DNA from: Rhizobium sp. SL86 | Lineage (GTDB): Bacteria; Pseudomonadota; Alphaproteobacteria; Rhizobiales; Rhizobiaceae | DNA length: 64,000 nucleotides | Assembly (NCBI RefSeq): GCF_026672545.1 | Contig: NZ_JAPPRJ010000009.1 | Location: forward strand, 434,001-498,000 | Reading direction: 5' to 3' | Part shown: piece after piece, positions 33,757 to 42,949 of the stretch | How positions within the stretch are numbered: position 1 is the first letter of the stretch | Layout of the letters: every line of letters begins with the position of its first letter | Notes under the pieces: generated by a model | Databases searched by the model: none | What the model saw: only the letters and a program-made list of their open reading frames with translations | What the model was told of the DNA's origin: nothing | Made by a program: the position numbers and the translations under genes

Positions 33757-35579
33757 TCCACCGTCACCGATTTCGCCAGATTGCGCGGCTGGTCGACATC
33801 GGTGCCCATGAAGACGGCCGTGTGATAGGCAAGCAGCTGGATCGGCAGCGCATAAATCATCGGCGTGATCACCTCGTCGACATTCGGCAGCACAATGGTC
33901 GCCATGGTCGGAAGCTTGGAGGCGGCAGCCCCCTTTTCATCGGTGATGAAGATGATCTTGCCGCCGCGTGCCGCGACTTCCTGCATATTGGACACGGTCT
34001 TTTCGTAGAAACGGTCATGCGGGGCAATCACGATCACCGGCATGTTTTCGTCGATCAGCGCGATCGGCCCGTGCTTCAACTCACCCGCCGCATAACCCTC
34101 GGCATGGATATAGGAGATTTCCTTGAGCTTCAGCGCGCCTTCGAGTGCCAGCGGGAAGCTCGTGCCACGGCCGAGATAGAGCACGTCCTTAAAGCGCGAC
34201 AGATCGCGCGACAGGGTCTCGATCTGCGGCTGGATGAGGTTCAGCACCTTGCTCATCACCCGTGGCATTTCGATCAGGTGGCGCACCAGCGCCTTTTCTT
34301 CCGCCTCCGTCAAGGTGCCGCGCGCACGGCCCGCCTGGATGGAGAGCGCCGCGAGAACCGCAAGCTGGCAGGTAAAGGCCTTCGTTGAGGCGACCCCGAT
34401 CTCAGGACCGGCGAGGATCGGAAACACCGCATCGGCCTCGCGGGCAATCGTTGATTCCTTCACGTTGACGATCGCGCCGATCGGAAGCCCTGCCTCCTTG
34501 CAATACCGCAGCGAGGCGAGCGTATCGGCGGTTTCGCCCGACTGCGAGATGAACAGCGCCGCCTGGTCCTTGGAGAGCGGCATTTCGCGGTAGCGAAACT
34601 CGGAGGCGACATCGATCTCGACCGGCAGGCGCGCATAACGCTCGAACCAGTATTTGCCGATCAGGCCGGAGAGATAGGCCGTACCGCAGGCGGAAATGGC
34701 AAGCCCGCGCAGTGTGGCAAAATCGATCGCCTCGCTCTGGCTTTTCACCGCACCGGTGGCGAAATCCACATAGTGGCTGAGCGCATGCGAGATGATCTCC
34801 GGCTGCTCGTAGATTTCCTTTTCCATGAAGTGGCGGTGATTGCCCTTGTCGACCATCAGAGCGGCCGCCTGCGAGATCTGCACCGGACGCGAGACCGGCT
34901 TGCCGGCATAATCCATGATCTCGACACCGGTTGCCGTCATCACGGCGCAATCTCCATCGACCAGATAGGTGATGCGGTTGGTGAAGGGGGCGAGCGCAAT
35001 GGCGTCTGAGCCCAAAAACATCTCGTCCTTGCCGTGGCCGATGGCCAGCGGCGGTCCGAAACGGGCACTGAGAATGGTGCCTGGATCATCGGCAAACATC
35101 ACCACCAACGCATAGGCGCCGGAAACGCGGTTCAGCATGGCAAGCATCGCCGCCTTATGATCCATGCCATCGCGGGTGTATTTTGCCAAGAGATGCGCCA
35201 CGACTTCGGTATCTGTCTGGCTGGTAAAGACCGCGCCTTCGGCGAGAAGTTCGTCGCGCAGTTCGGAAAAATTCTCGATGATGCCGTTGTGGACGACGGC
35301 CACGCCCTCGACGAAATGCGGATGCGCGTTCGTTTCGTTCGGCACACCGTGGGTTGCCCAACGGGTATGGGCAATGCCGATCGTGCCCGGAAGCGGTTCA
35401 CCCGCCAGCTTCTTTTCGAGGTTGAACAGTTTGCCTTCGGCGCGCCGGCGCTCCATCATGCCGTCATGGATGGTGGCGACACCAGCGGAATCGTAACCGC
35501 GATATTCCAGCCGGCGCAGCGCATCGACCAGCCGCTCCGCAACCGGTTCTCTGCCGACAATACCAACGATCCCGCACAT
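33753..35579 (-). CDS. glmS: glutamine-fructose-6-phosphate aminotransferase (isomerizing)
   Basis: GlmS (608 residues) makes glucosamine-6-phosphate from fructose-6-phosphate and glutamine, the first step to UDP-GlcNAc. The N-terminal glutaminase begins MCGIVGIVG with the catalytic Cys (residue 1 after Met removal); the C-terminal part has two SIS domains (ISACGTAYLSG, SQSGETADTLASLR, LGRGTSFPLALEGALKLKE). The start at 35579 must be right because the Cys has to follow the Met directly; a longer frame is excluded. It follows glmU by 106 nt on the same strand. No glmS ribozyme was seen. Confidence 0.97.
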   Translation of the reverse strand: MCGIVGIVGREPVAERLVDALRRLEYRGYDSAGVATIHDGMMERRRAEGKLFNLEKKLAGEPLPGTIGIAHTRWATHGVPNETNAHPHFVEGVAVVHNGIIENFSELRDELLAEGAVFTSQTDTEVVAHLLAKYTRDGMDHKAAMLAMLNRVSGAYALVVMFADDPGTILSARFGPPLAIGHGKDEMFLGSDAIALAPFTNRITYLVDGDCAVMTATGVEIMDYAGKPVSRPVQISQAAALMVDKGNHRHFMEKEIYEQPEIISHALSHYVDFATGAVKSQSEAIDFATLRGLAISACGTAYLSGLIGKYWFERYARLPVEIDVASEFRYREMPLSKDQAALFISQSGETADTLASLRYCKEAGLPIGAIVNVKESTIAREADAVFPILAGPEIGVASTKAFTCQLAVLAALSIQAGRARGTLTEAEEKALVRHLIEMPRVMSKVLNLIQPQIETLSRDLSRFKDVLYLGRGTSFPLALEGALKLKEISYIHAEGYAAGELKHGPIALIDENMPVIVIAPHDRFYEKTVSNMQEVAARGGKIIFITDEKGAAASKLPTMATIVLPNVDEVITPMIYALPIQLLAYHTAVFMGTDVDQPRNLAKSVTVE

Positions 35580-35685
35580 ATGAGCCTCATCTTCTGTTGC
35601 GAATGCGCAATGTCCTACCGCACCGCACGCCTTATGCAACGGCAGCGGGGGTCAATTTCAATTTCTTACAGTAACCGACAGAACG

Positions 35686-37074
35686 TTACCGTTCCGCTTT
35701 CTTGGATGCTTTGAGGGCAAGCGCCCGCTCGCGCACCACCTTGGCCCGCTCCGGCTTCACCTCCTGGCGCGCCCGGCCGAAAGCCAATGCGTCATCGGGA
35801 ACGTTTTCGGTAATGACGCTGCCGGAGGCGATATAGGCGCCATCGCCAATCGAGACGGGCGCCACCAGTGCCGAATTCGAACCGATGAAGGCGTTTTCGC
35901 CGATCCGCGTCTCGTGTTTGTTCACGCCGTCATAGTTGCAGGTGATGGTGCCGGCGCCGATATTGGTGCCCGCGCCGACAAAGGCATCGCCGATATAGGT
36001 CAGATGGTTGACCTTGGCGCCGGCGCCAATCTCGGCCTTTTTCACCTCGCAGAAATTGCCAACCTTGGCACCTTCGCCAAGATTAGCCCCCGGACGCAGC
36101 CGCGCGAACGGTCCAACCGTCGCGCCTTCCGCCACATGCGCGCCTTCCAGATGCGAAAAGGCGTGGATGACAGCGCCCGTTTCGACCGTTACGCCGGGAC
36201 CGAAGACGACGTTCGGCTCGATCAGCACGTCGGGTGCCAGCACCGTGTCATGCGCGAGGAAAACCGTCTCCGGTGCGATCATCGAGACGCCCGACAGCAT
36301 CAGCTCGTGCCGGCGACGCGTCTGCCAGCTCGCCTCAAGGGCCGCCAGTTCGGCGCGCGTGTTGCAGCCGGCAAGCTCCGCTTCGGGCGCATCGATGGCC
36401 ACGACCCGGCCGCCCTCGGCCCGGGCGATCTCGACGATGTCGGTCAGGTAGAACTCGCCCTTTGCGTTTTTATTGTCGATCTTTTCCAGCCAGGAGAGCG
36501 CCCGGGCGCCGTTGATCACCATCAGGCCGCTGTTGCACCAGGTGACCTTGCGCTCCTCCTCCGTCGCATCCTTTTCTTCGCGGATCGCGACGAGTTCGCC
36601 GTCCTTGACCAGCAGGCGCCCATAACCAAAGGGATTGGCAGCGTGGAAGCCGATCACGACCACATCGGCGTCCTCCGCCAGTTTGGCGCGTGCCGCAAGA
36701 AAGGTCTCCGGTCGCACCAGCGGCACGTCGCCATAGGTGACGAGCACATCGTCATAACCCTTGGCAATCGCCTCGCGCGCCGTCAGCACCGCATGGCCTG
36801 TACCTCGTCGTTCGGTCTGCAGCACGGCAGACACCACCATGTCCGCAATTGACCCGGCCTTTGTCACCTGCTCCGCATCACGGCCAACAACAAGCACCGC
36901 ATCGCGCATGCCGGCCGCACGCACCGCATCGCGCATGCCGGCCGCACGCACCGCCGTCATCACATGCGCGATCATCGGCAGCCCGGCGATCGGGTGCAGC
37001 ACCTTCGACATCGAGGATTTCATCCGGGTGCTGTCGCCGGCGGCAAGGATCACGGCAAGGCAGGTTCGGGTCAT
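35686..37074 (-). CDS. glmU: bifunctional GlcN-1-P acetyltransferase / GlcNAc-1-P uridyltransferase, with 9-residue duplication
   Basis: GlmU (462 residues) performs the last two steps to UDP-GlcNAc. The N-terminal pyrophosphorylase has LAAGDSTRMKSSMSKVLH (Ser where many GlmU have Gly in GxGTRM), and the C-terminal left-handed beta helix has hexapeptide repeats and TYIGDAFVGAGTNIGAGTITCNYDG. Residues 42-50 and 51-59 are an exact repeat, VRAAGMRDA twice, encoded by a perfect 27-bp tandem duplication in the loop between a helix and beta-strand VLVVG of the uridyltransferase domain. The reading frame is intact. First gene of a likely glmU-glmS-GNAT unit. Confidence 0.96.
   Translation of the reverse strand: MTRTCLAVILAAGDSTRMKSSMSKVLHPIAGLPMIAHVMTAVRAAGMRDAVRAAGMRDAVLVVGRDAEQVTKAGSIADMVVSAVLQTERRGTGHAVLTAREAIAKGYDDVLVTYGDVPLVRPETFLAARAKLAEDADVVVIGFHAANPFGYGRLLVKDGELVAIREEKDATEEERKVTWCNSGLMVINGARALSWLEKIDNKNAKGEFYLTDIVEIARAEGGRVVAIDAPEAELAGCNTRAELAALEASWQTRRRHELMLSGVSMIAPETVFLAHDTVLAPDVLIEPNVVFGPGVTVETGAVIHAFSHLEGAHVAEGATVGPFARLRPGANLGEGAKVGNFCEVKKAEIGAGAKVNHLTYIGDAFVGAGTNIGAGTITCNYDGVNKHETRIGENAFIGSNSALVAPVSIGDGAYIASGSVITENVPDDALAFGRARQEVKPERAKVVRERALALKASKKAER
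36899..36952. repeat. 27-bp perfect tandem duplication inside glmU
   Basis: Two identical 27-bp units (36899-36925 and 36926-36952), each starting GCATCGCGCATGCCGGCCGC on the plus strand, lie head to tail. Being 9 codons long, the duplication keeps glmU in frame. Confidence 0.98.
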
Positions 37075-37158
37075 GGGATCTCCCTCAAATCAATCGAGCG
37101 CTTCTTATCAGCAGTCATGCGCTTTCGCCAACGGCGAACAGCATGTGACGCAAACGCA

Positions 37159-37180
37159 GAAGGCGCCCGAAGGCGCCTTC
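37159..37180 (-). terminator. hairpin after the BMP-family operon
   Basis: GAAGGCGCC (37159-37167) and GGCGCCTTC (37172-37180) form a 9-bp stem with a 4-nt loop, 27 nt beyond the bmp stop. The T-run on the minus strand is weak (TGCGTTTGCG), so this is a probable rather than certain terminator. Confidence 0.55.
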
Positions 37181-37206
37181 CATTTCCTGTTTCTCGGACG
37201 AAGCGC

Positions 37207-38280
37207 TTATTGCGGCAGCTTGTCGTCCACGCCTTCGACGTAGAAGTTCATGCCGAGCAGCGTGCCGTCATCGGCCTTTTCGCCGGCCTTCAGCCAGGCC
37301 GAACCGTCCTGCTTGTTGATCGGACCGGTGAAGGGATGCAGTTCGCCGGACTTGATCTTGGCTTCCGTCTCTTCCGCCATCGCCTTCACGTCATCCGGCA
37401 TGTTGGTGTAGGGCGCCATGGTCAGGATGCCGTCCTTCAGGCCGTCCCAGACCTGTTCGGACTTCCAGGTGCCGTCGAGCAGGGCCTTGGTACGCTTGAT
37501 GTAATAGGCGCCCCAGGTATCGACGATTGCCGTCAGCTGCGTCTTCGGGCCGGCGGCGATCATGTCGGAGGCCTGGCCGAAGGCGAGAATGCCGCGTTCG
37601 GCAGCGACCTGCATCGGCGCGGTCGTGTCGGTGTGCTGCGTCAGGATATCAACGCCCTGGTCGATCAGCGCCTTGGCGGCATCGGCTTCCTTGCCCGGGT
37701 CGAACCAGGTATTGGCCCAGACGACCTTCAGCTTGAAGTTCGGGTTGACCGACTTCGCGCCGAGTTCGAACGCGTTGATGCCCATGACGACTTCCGGGAT
37801 CGGGAAGGAGGCGATGTAACCGGCCAGCCCCTTCTTCGACATCTTCGCGGCGATCTGGCCCTGGATGTAACGGCCTTCATAGAAACGCGAATTGTAAGTG
37901 GCGAGGTTTTCGGCCGCCTTGAAGCCGGTGGCATGCTCGAACTTCACCTTCGGGAATTTCTGCGCAACCTTCACCGTCGCATCCATGAAACCGAAGGAGG
38001 TGGTGAAGATCATCGCGCAGCCGGAACGGGCCATACGCTCGATGGCACGTTCGGCATCCGGGCCTTCCGGCACACTTTCCAGATACGGCGTCTCGATCTT
38101 GTCGCCGAGCGCCTTCTGCAGTTCCTGCCGGCCGAGGTCGTGTGCCTGCGTCCAGCCGCCGTCGGTCTTCGTGCCGACATAAACGAAGCAGACCTTGGTT
38201 TTTTCCTGGGCCTGGGCGCCGCTGACGAAGCCGCTGAGGGCGGCGGCCGTTGCGGCCAGTGCGATGATGAGCTTCTTCAT
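37207..38280 (-). CDS. BMP family ABC transporter substrate-binding protein
   Basis: A 357-residue periplasmic binding protein: signal peptide (LIIALAATAAALSGFVSGAQA-Q), then the BMP/PnrA domain beginning KVCFVYVGTKTDGGWTQAHDLG with later GIDILTQHTDTTAPMQVA-like core. BMP-family proteins bind nucleosides or purines. It is the last gene of an operon whose order is ATPase, permease, permease, binding protein, 44 nt after the second permease. The ATG at 38280 directly precedes the signal peptide. Confidence 0.92.
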   Translation of the reverse strand: MKKLIIALAATAAALSGFVSGAQAQEKTKVCFVYVGTKTDGGWTQAHDLGRQELQKALGDKIETPYLESVPEGPDAERAIERMARSGCAMIFTTSFGFMDATVKVAQKFPKVKFEHATGFKAAENLATYNSRFYEGRYIQGQIAAKMSKKGLAGYIASFPIPEVVMGINAFELGAKSVNPNFKLKVVWANTWFDPGKEADAAKALIDQGVDILTQHTDTTAPMQVAAERGILAFGQASDMIAAGPKTQLTAIVDTWGAYYIKRTKALLDGTWKSEQVWDGLKDGILTMAPYTNMPDDVKAMAEETEAKIKSGELHPFTGPINKQDGSAWLKAGEKADDGTLLGMNFYVEGVDDKLPQ

Positions 38281-38324
38281 ATTCAACCTCTGTTTGGCTT
38301 GAAGCTGCGAATGGGGCGGCCGCG

Positions 38325-39239
38325 TCAGCGATCCGGAACGAAGGGTTTCCCCAGACATGCCGGCGTATTGATGAGCGTCGTGCGGCGATTATGCGAAATG
38401 ATGATGAGAACGACAATAGTGACGGCGTAAGGCAACATCGACAGGAACTGCGAGGGAATGCCCACGCCAAATGCCTGCGCGTGCAACTGCAGTATGCCGA
38501 CCGCGCCAAAAATATAACCGCCGATCAGCACCCGCAGCGGACGCCAGGAGGCAAACACCACCAGCGCCAGCGCGATCCAGCCGCGGCCGGCGGTCATGTT
38601 TTCCACCCATTGCGGTGTGTAGACGAGCGAGAGCTGCGCGCCGGCCAGACCGGCGCAGGCACCGCCGAACATCACTGCGAGATAACGGGTGCGGATGACG
38701 TTGATGCCCAGCGCATGTGCCGAACCGTGGCTGTCGCCGATCGCGCGCAGCTTCAGCCCCGTCCGGCTGCGGAACAGGAACCAGTTCACGCCGATCACAA
38801 GCGCGATCGACAGATAGAAGGTGATGTCCTGGCGAAACAACAGCGGGCCAATAAACGGAATATCCGAGAGAACCGGAAAGACGATCGGCGACAGTTTTAC
38901 GCCCGGAATGCCGACAAAACTTTCGCCCAATTGGCCGGACAGGCCGAGGCCGAGAAGCGTCAGCGCCAGACCCGTCGCCACCTGGTTGGTGACGAGCGTC
39001 AGTGTCAGGAAACCGAAAAGAAGCGAAAACAGCGCGCCGCCGAGAATACCAGCCAGCACGCCGAACAGAGGCACGCCGGTGAGGTAAGAGCCGGCAAAAG
39101 CGCAGACGGCGCCCATGATCATCATGCCCTCGACGCCGAGGTTGAGGACGCCGGCCCGTTCGGTCACCAGTTCGCCGATGGCGGCGATGACGAGCGGCGT
39201 CGCGGCGGTGATGATGGTCAGAAGAATGGCTTCGATCAT
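38325..39239 (-). CDS. ABC transporter permease, BMP/nucleoside type (second)
   Basis: The 304-residue permease has about eight to ten membrane segments and the BPD_transp_2 signature ERAGVLNLGVEGMMIMGAV near residue 30, then GLALTLLGLGLSGQLG and YLAVMFGGACAGLAGAQLSL. This family pairs two different permeases with one fused ATPase. It starts 2 nt after the stop of the first permease, so translation is coupled. The substrate is probably a nucleoside. Confidence 0.93.
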   Translation of the reverse strand: MIEAILLTIITAATPLVIAAIGELVTERAGVLNLGVEGMMIMGAVCAFAGSYLTGVPLFGVLAGILGGALFSLLFGFLTLTLVTNQVATGLALTLLGLGLSGQLGESFVGIPGVKLSPIVFPVLSDIPFIGPLLFRQDITFYLSIALVIGVNWFLFRSRTGLKLRAIGDSHGSAHALGINVIRTRYLAVMFGGACAGLAGAQLSLVYTPQWVENMTAGRGWIALALVVFASWRPLRVLIGGYIFGAVGILQLHAQAFGVGIPSQFLSMLPYAVTIVVLIIISHNRRTTLINTPACLGKPFVPDR

Positions 39240-39241
39240 GA

Positions 39242-40330
39242 TCAGGACCTCGCCGCCGGGGCACGGCCCGCACCGAAGATGACGCGCACGCGGTAAAGGA
39301 TCAGCGTGTCGCAGGACAGCACGAAAAACAACAGCAACCCCTGGAAAACGCGCGTCACCTTGTCCGAAACGCCGATGGAAAGTTGCGCCGCTTCACCGCC
39401 GAGATAGGTCAGCGCCAGCACGAAACCCGAGGCGATGATGCCGAGCGGATTGAGGCGGCCGAGAAAGGCGACGATGATGGCGGTAAAGCCGTAACCCGGC
39501 GAAATGCTCGGCTGCAGGTGGCCGATCGAGCCCGAGACTTCCGAAATGCCGGCAAGCCCGGCAAGCGCGCCGGACAGCATCATCGAGAACCAGACCATGC
39601 GGCGACCGGAAAAACCGGCAAACCGCCCTGCCCGTTCCGAGCGTCCGAGCACGCTGACTTCAAACCCCTTCAGCATGAAGCGCATCATGAACCAGATGGC
39701 CACCGCCGCAACGAGTGCAAAGACGATGCCCCAATGCGCGCGGCCGGACGACAGGATCTCCGGCAGCACTGCCTCAGTCGAAAAACTGATCGATTGCGGG
39801 AAATTGAACCCCTTCGGATCACGCCAGAGGCCGCGTACCAGCCAGTCGAGAAACAGCTGGGCGATATAGACCAGCATCAGGCTGACGAGGATCTCGTTGG
39901 TGTTGAAACGCGTCTTCAGAAGCGCCGGGATCGCGGCAAACACCGCACCGCCGATGGCGCCCATGATCAGCATCAGCGGCAGCACCAGCACGGAATGCCA
40001 TTGCGGCACGAGGATCGGCAGGATCGAGCCGGTGATCGCGCCGATGGTGAACTGCCCCTCGGCGCCGATATTCCAGTTGTTCGACCGGTAACAGACGGCG
40101 AGCCCCACCGCGATCAGGATCAGCGGTGCCGCCTTGATCGCCAGTTCGTGCAGCGACCAGACTTCCAGCAGCGGTTCGATGAAGAAGCTGTAGAGCGCAT
40201 GCCCCGGATTTTTGCCGAGCATCCAGAACATGATGGCGCCGAAGATCAGCGTCAGCGCCAGCGCCAGAAGCGGGGAGACGATCGCAAACAGGCCGGAGGC
40301 CCCGGCGCGGCGTTCGAGCTCAATGCGCAT
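39242..40330 (-). CDS. ABC transporter permease, BMP/nucleoside type (first)
   Basis: The 362-residue permease carries the family features VCYRSNNWNIGAEGQFTIGAI (residues about 95-115) and SGALAGLAGISEVSGSIGHL, with about ten membrane segments. The ATG at 40330 (MRIELERRAGASG) overlaps the end of the ATPase gene by 11 nt; a start 13 codons upstream is possible but lies deeper in the ATPase gene. It works with the second permease as a heterodimer. Confidence 0.93.
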   Translation of the reverse strand: MRIELERRAGASGLFAIVSPLLALALTLIFGAIMFWMLGKNPGHALYSFFIEPLLEVWSLHELAIKAAPLILIAVGLAVCYRSNNWNIGAEGQFTIGAITGSILPILVPQWHSVLVLPLMLIMGAIGGAVFAAIPALLKTRFNTNEILVSLMLVYIAQLFLDWLVRGLWRDPKGFNFPQSISFSTEAVLPEILSSGRAHWGIVFALVAAVAIWFMMRFMLKGFEVSVLGRSERAGRFAGFSGRRMVWFSMMLSGALAGLAGISEVSGSIGHLQPSISPGYGFTAIIVAFLGRLNPLGIIASGFVLALTYLGGEAAQLSIGVSDKVTRVFQGLLLFFVLSCDTLILYRVRVIFGAGRAPAARS

Positions 40331-41918
40331 GGACGCCTCCCGCGTGAGGGGCTGTCGGAGAACCGGCATGACCGGTCGAATCGTGGATGCCGCCCATCAA
40401 AAGGCCGATCCTTTCCAGCGTCAGTTCGGCGGCCGGATAGGGTTTCGACAATCTGCCCTCCGAGATGACGGCGATGTTGGTGGCCACTTCGAAAATCTCG
40501 TCGAGATCCTGGCTGATCACGATGACCGCCGAACCGGCACGCGCGAGATCGATCAGCGACTGGCGGATGCGGCTTGCGGCCCCCGCATCGACGCCCCAGG
40601 TCGGCTGGTTGACGACGAGAACGGAGGGCTGGCGATCAAGTTCGCGGCCAATGATGAATTTCTGCAGATTGCCGCCCGACAATGATCCTGCTGCCGGATC
40701 CTCGCCGCTCTTGCGCACATCCATCACCTGACAGATGCGCTTGGCGGCAGAGCGGATCACATCGTGGCGGATGATCGCGGCAAACCCGCCGGTCAGGAAG
40801 GCCGCGCGGTCCGACTGGCTGCGCGACAAAAGCAGATTGTCCGACAATGACATGTCGGAGACGGCCGCATGGCCGTGCCGTTCTTCCGGCACGAAACCGG
40901 CACCGAGCAGCCGGCGTCCGTTGATGCCGGTACGCCCAACGGGTTTGCCCCGCAGGCGGATCGCTTCGGCGTCGGCGACGGGATATTCGCCGGACAGCGC
41001 GTCGAACAGTTCTCCCTGTCCGTTGCCGGCCACACCGGCAATCGCCATCACTTCGCCGGCGCGGACCTGAAGGCCGATCTCGCGCAGGGTGACGGCAAAG
41101 GGTGTACGGGCGGGCACCGACAGGTTCACGACATCGATCAGAACATCGCCGAGGTTTGCCGCAGCCTCGCGATGAACGGAGGCGACATCCGACCCCACCA
41201 TCATGCGGGCCAACGATGCCGGTGTCTCGCCTTTCGGGTCACAGGCGCCCGTCACCTTGCCATGGCGCAGAACGGTCGCCCGATCGCAGATGCGCTGAAC
41301 CTCTTCCAGGCGGTGACTGATATAAAGAACCGAACGTCCTTCCGAACGAAGCTTGAACAGCGTCTCGAACAGCTTGTCGGCCTCCTGCGGCGTCAAGACC
41401 GAAGTCGGTTCGTCGAGAATGATCAGCTTGGGGTTCTGCAGCAGCGCCCGGACGATCTCGATGCGCTGGCGCTCGCCGACGGACAGATCCGCCACATGCG
41501 CGTTCGGATCAAGCGGCAGGCCATAGGCTTTCGAGAGCGAGGCAGCTTCTTCGGCGATCTTGGCGAGCGGGATTTTGGGATCCATCGAGAGCGCGATATT
41601 TTCGGCAACCGTCAGCGCCTCGAACAGAGAAAAGTGCTGGAACACCATACCGATGCCGAGCTGGCGCGCCTCGCCGGGCGAGCCAATCGAGACGGGGCGC
41701 CCGTCCCACAGGATGCGGCCCTCGCTCGGCTGAAGAACGCCGAACAGCATTTTCACCAGCGTGGATTTTCCGGCCCCATTCTCGCCCAGCAAAGCGTGAA
41801 TCTCACCCGGCTGGATGGCAAGGTCGATCCCGCTGCAGGCGGCAAACGTGCCGAAATATTTGGTCAGCCCCTGAATCTTGAGAAGCGAACCCGTGGCAGG
41901 AGCCTCGACGTCAGTCAC
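40320..41918 (-). CDS. ABC transporter ATP-binding protein, BMP/nucleoside type (two fused domains)
   Basis: A 532-residue protein with two ABC domains. Domain 1 has Walker A GENGAGKSTLVKML, signature LSVGERQRIEIVRAL and Walker B LIILDEPTSVLT; domain 2 is degenerate at Walker A (GVAGNGQGELFDAL) but has LSGGNLQKFIIGREL, as in the sugar and nucleoside importers. I chose a GTG start at 41918 (MTDVEAPATGS) with GAGGGG 5-6 nt upstream; the open frame continues 96 codons upstream but those codons do not look like ABC protein. First gene of the four-gene importer operon. Confidence 0.92.
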   Translation of the reverse strand: MTDVEAPATGSLLKIQGLTKYFGTFAACSGIDLAIQPGEIHALLGENGAGKSTLVKMLFGVLQPSEGRILWDGRPVSIGSPGEARQLGIGMVFQHFSLFEALTVAENIALSMDPKIPLAKIAEEAASLSKAYGLPLDPNAHVADLSVGERQRIEIVRALLQNPKLIILDEPTSVLTPQEADKLFETLFKLRSEGRSVLYISHRLEEVQRICDRATVLRHGKVTGACDPKGETPASLARMMVGSDVASVHREAAANLGDVLIDVVNLSVPARTPFAVTLREIGLQVRAGEVMAIAGVAGNGQGELFDALSGEYPVADAEAIRLRGKPVGRTGINGRRLLGAGFVPEERHGHAAVSDMSLSDNLLLSRSQSDRAAFLTGGFAAIIRHDVIRSAAKRICQVMDVRKSGEDPAAGSLSGGNLQKFIIGRELDRQPSVLVVNQPTWGVDAGAASRIRQSLIDLARAGSAVIVISQDLDEIFEVATNIAVISEGRLSKPYPAAELTLERIGLLMGGIHDSTGHAGSPTAPHAGGVHAH

Positions 41919-42017
41919 ACATATCCCCTCATTCTCCCCGCACCCACCTTCTTTTGAGGCTTTCGGCTGCGATATGTCCCATAACACAGCACCGGCGCGG
42001 ATCCCGATTGATACCCG

Positions 42018-42040
42018 TTTTGTTGCCGTGCACAACAAAT
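42018..42040. promoter_or_regulatory. operator-like inverted repeat upstream of the ABC operon
   Basis: TTTGTTG (42019-42025) and CAACAAA (42033-42039) are perfect inverted arms with a 7-nt spacer (CCGTGCA), about 100 nt before the ATPase start codon. The dyad has no adjacent T-run of terminator type and looks like a repressor site; the regulator is unknown. Confidence 0.45.
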
Positions 42041-42061
42041 AAGTCGAGCCGTGGAGAGAGT

Positions 42062-42796
42062 TTAACGGCTTTTTCCGAGATTGGGGAAGAGTTGCAGGAT
42101 ACCGCCGATGCAAAAGAGATAGATGCCGGTGATCACGACGCCCCACACCAGCCAGGTCGGGGAATCGAAATGCAGCAGCAAGGAATAACCGGAGAGCGCA
42201 CACCACAGGAAAAAGATGCCGAGATTGAGGCCACGCAACCGCTTAACCCGCACCGGATGCAGGAAATGGATCGGCAGGAAGGTCATGAAGACGGCAGCCG
42301 TGACCACGATCAGCGCCGTCGTTTCGCTTGCCTTGATGACGAAGAGCGTCAGGATCAGCATGTTCCAGACGACGGGGAAGCCGGAAAAGAAATACTCATC
42401 CGTCTTCATGCCCGTATCGGCATAATAAATGGCACTGGAGACAACAATCATGCCGGCGGCAACAAAGGACCAGGTCTCACCGATCATGCCGCTCTGATAG
42501 AGCGCAAAGGCGGGCAGAAGCACATAGGTCACGTAGTCGATGATGTTGTCGAGCGTATCACCGGACCAGTTGGGCAAAACTTCCTTGACGCGCACCTTGC
42601 GGGCGATCGGTCCATCGATTCCGTCGATCAGAAGCGCAAGCCCGAGCCACCACCACATGTCGACAAACCGGTGTTCGGCGGCTGCGACCACACCGAGAAA
42701 GGCGAGGAAGGAACCGGACGCCGTCAGCACATGCACGGAAAATGCCCTGATTTCGGCATAGGGCACTTTGCGGTAGTTGAAGATTCGCCTGATCAC
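42062..42796 (-). CDS. pcs: phosphatidylcholine synthase
   Basis: Pcs (244 residues) condenses choline with CDP-diacylglycerol to phosphatidylcholine in the inner membrane, a pathway typical of rhizobia, Brucella and Legionella. It contains the modified CDP-alcohol phosphotransferase motif DGPIAR-x12-G-x3-D-x3-D (GDTLDNIIDY) and eight membrane segments; FNYRKVPYAEIRAFSVHVLTASGSF at the N-terminus is family-typical. I chose GTG at 42796 because GGAG lies 6 nt upstream and the length fits known Pcs; an ATG at 42856 would add 20 residues. Confidence 0.94.
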   Translation of the reverse strand: MIRRIFNYRKVPYAEIRAFSVHVLTASGSFLAFLGVVAAAEHRFVDMWWWLGLALLIDGIDGPIARKVRVKEVLPNWSGDTLDNIIDYVTYVLLPAFALYQSGMIGETWSFVAAGMIVVSSAIYYADTGMKTDEYFFSGFPVVWNMLILTLFVIKASETTALIVVTAAVFMTFLPIHFLHPVRVKRLRGLNLGIFFLWCALSGYSLLLHFDSPTWLVWGVVITGIYLFCIGGILQLFPNLGKSR

Positions 42797-42949
42797 GCCC
42801 TGCTCCGAAATCCGTGTTGCAAGGGAGGATATGCGGCCAATCGGCGCGCTTTGCAACCATTCCCCATCGCTTGATCAACAGCCCATGGATTACGGCGGCA
42901 AGTTTGCCTACATAGACCTCCAATCAGAACCGACAGAGAAGAACGGATC

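Noticed and set aside
35580..35685. glmS ribozyme or riboswitch upstream of glmS
   Set aside because: Only 106 nt separate glmU from glmS, no ribozyme-like core was seen, and the glmS ribozyme is a Gram-positive feature.
41919..42206. 96-codon N-terminal extension of the ABC ATPase
   Set aside because: The extension has no ABC-protein character, crosses the promoter-like dyad, and a GTG with a good ribosome site gives the normal start.
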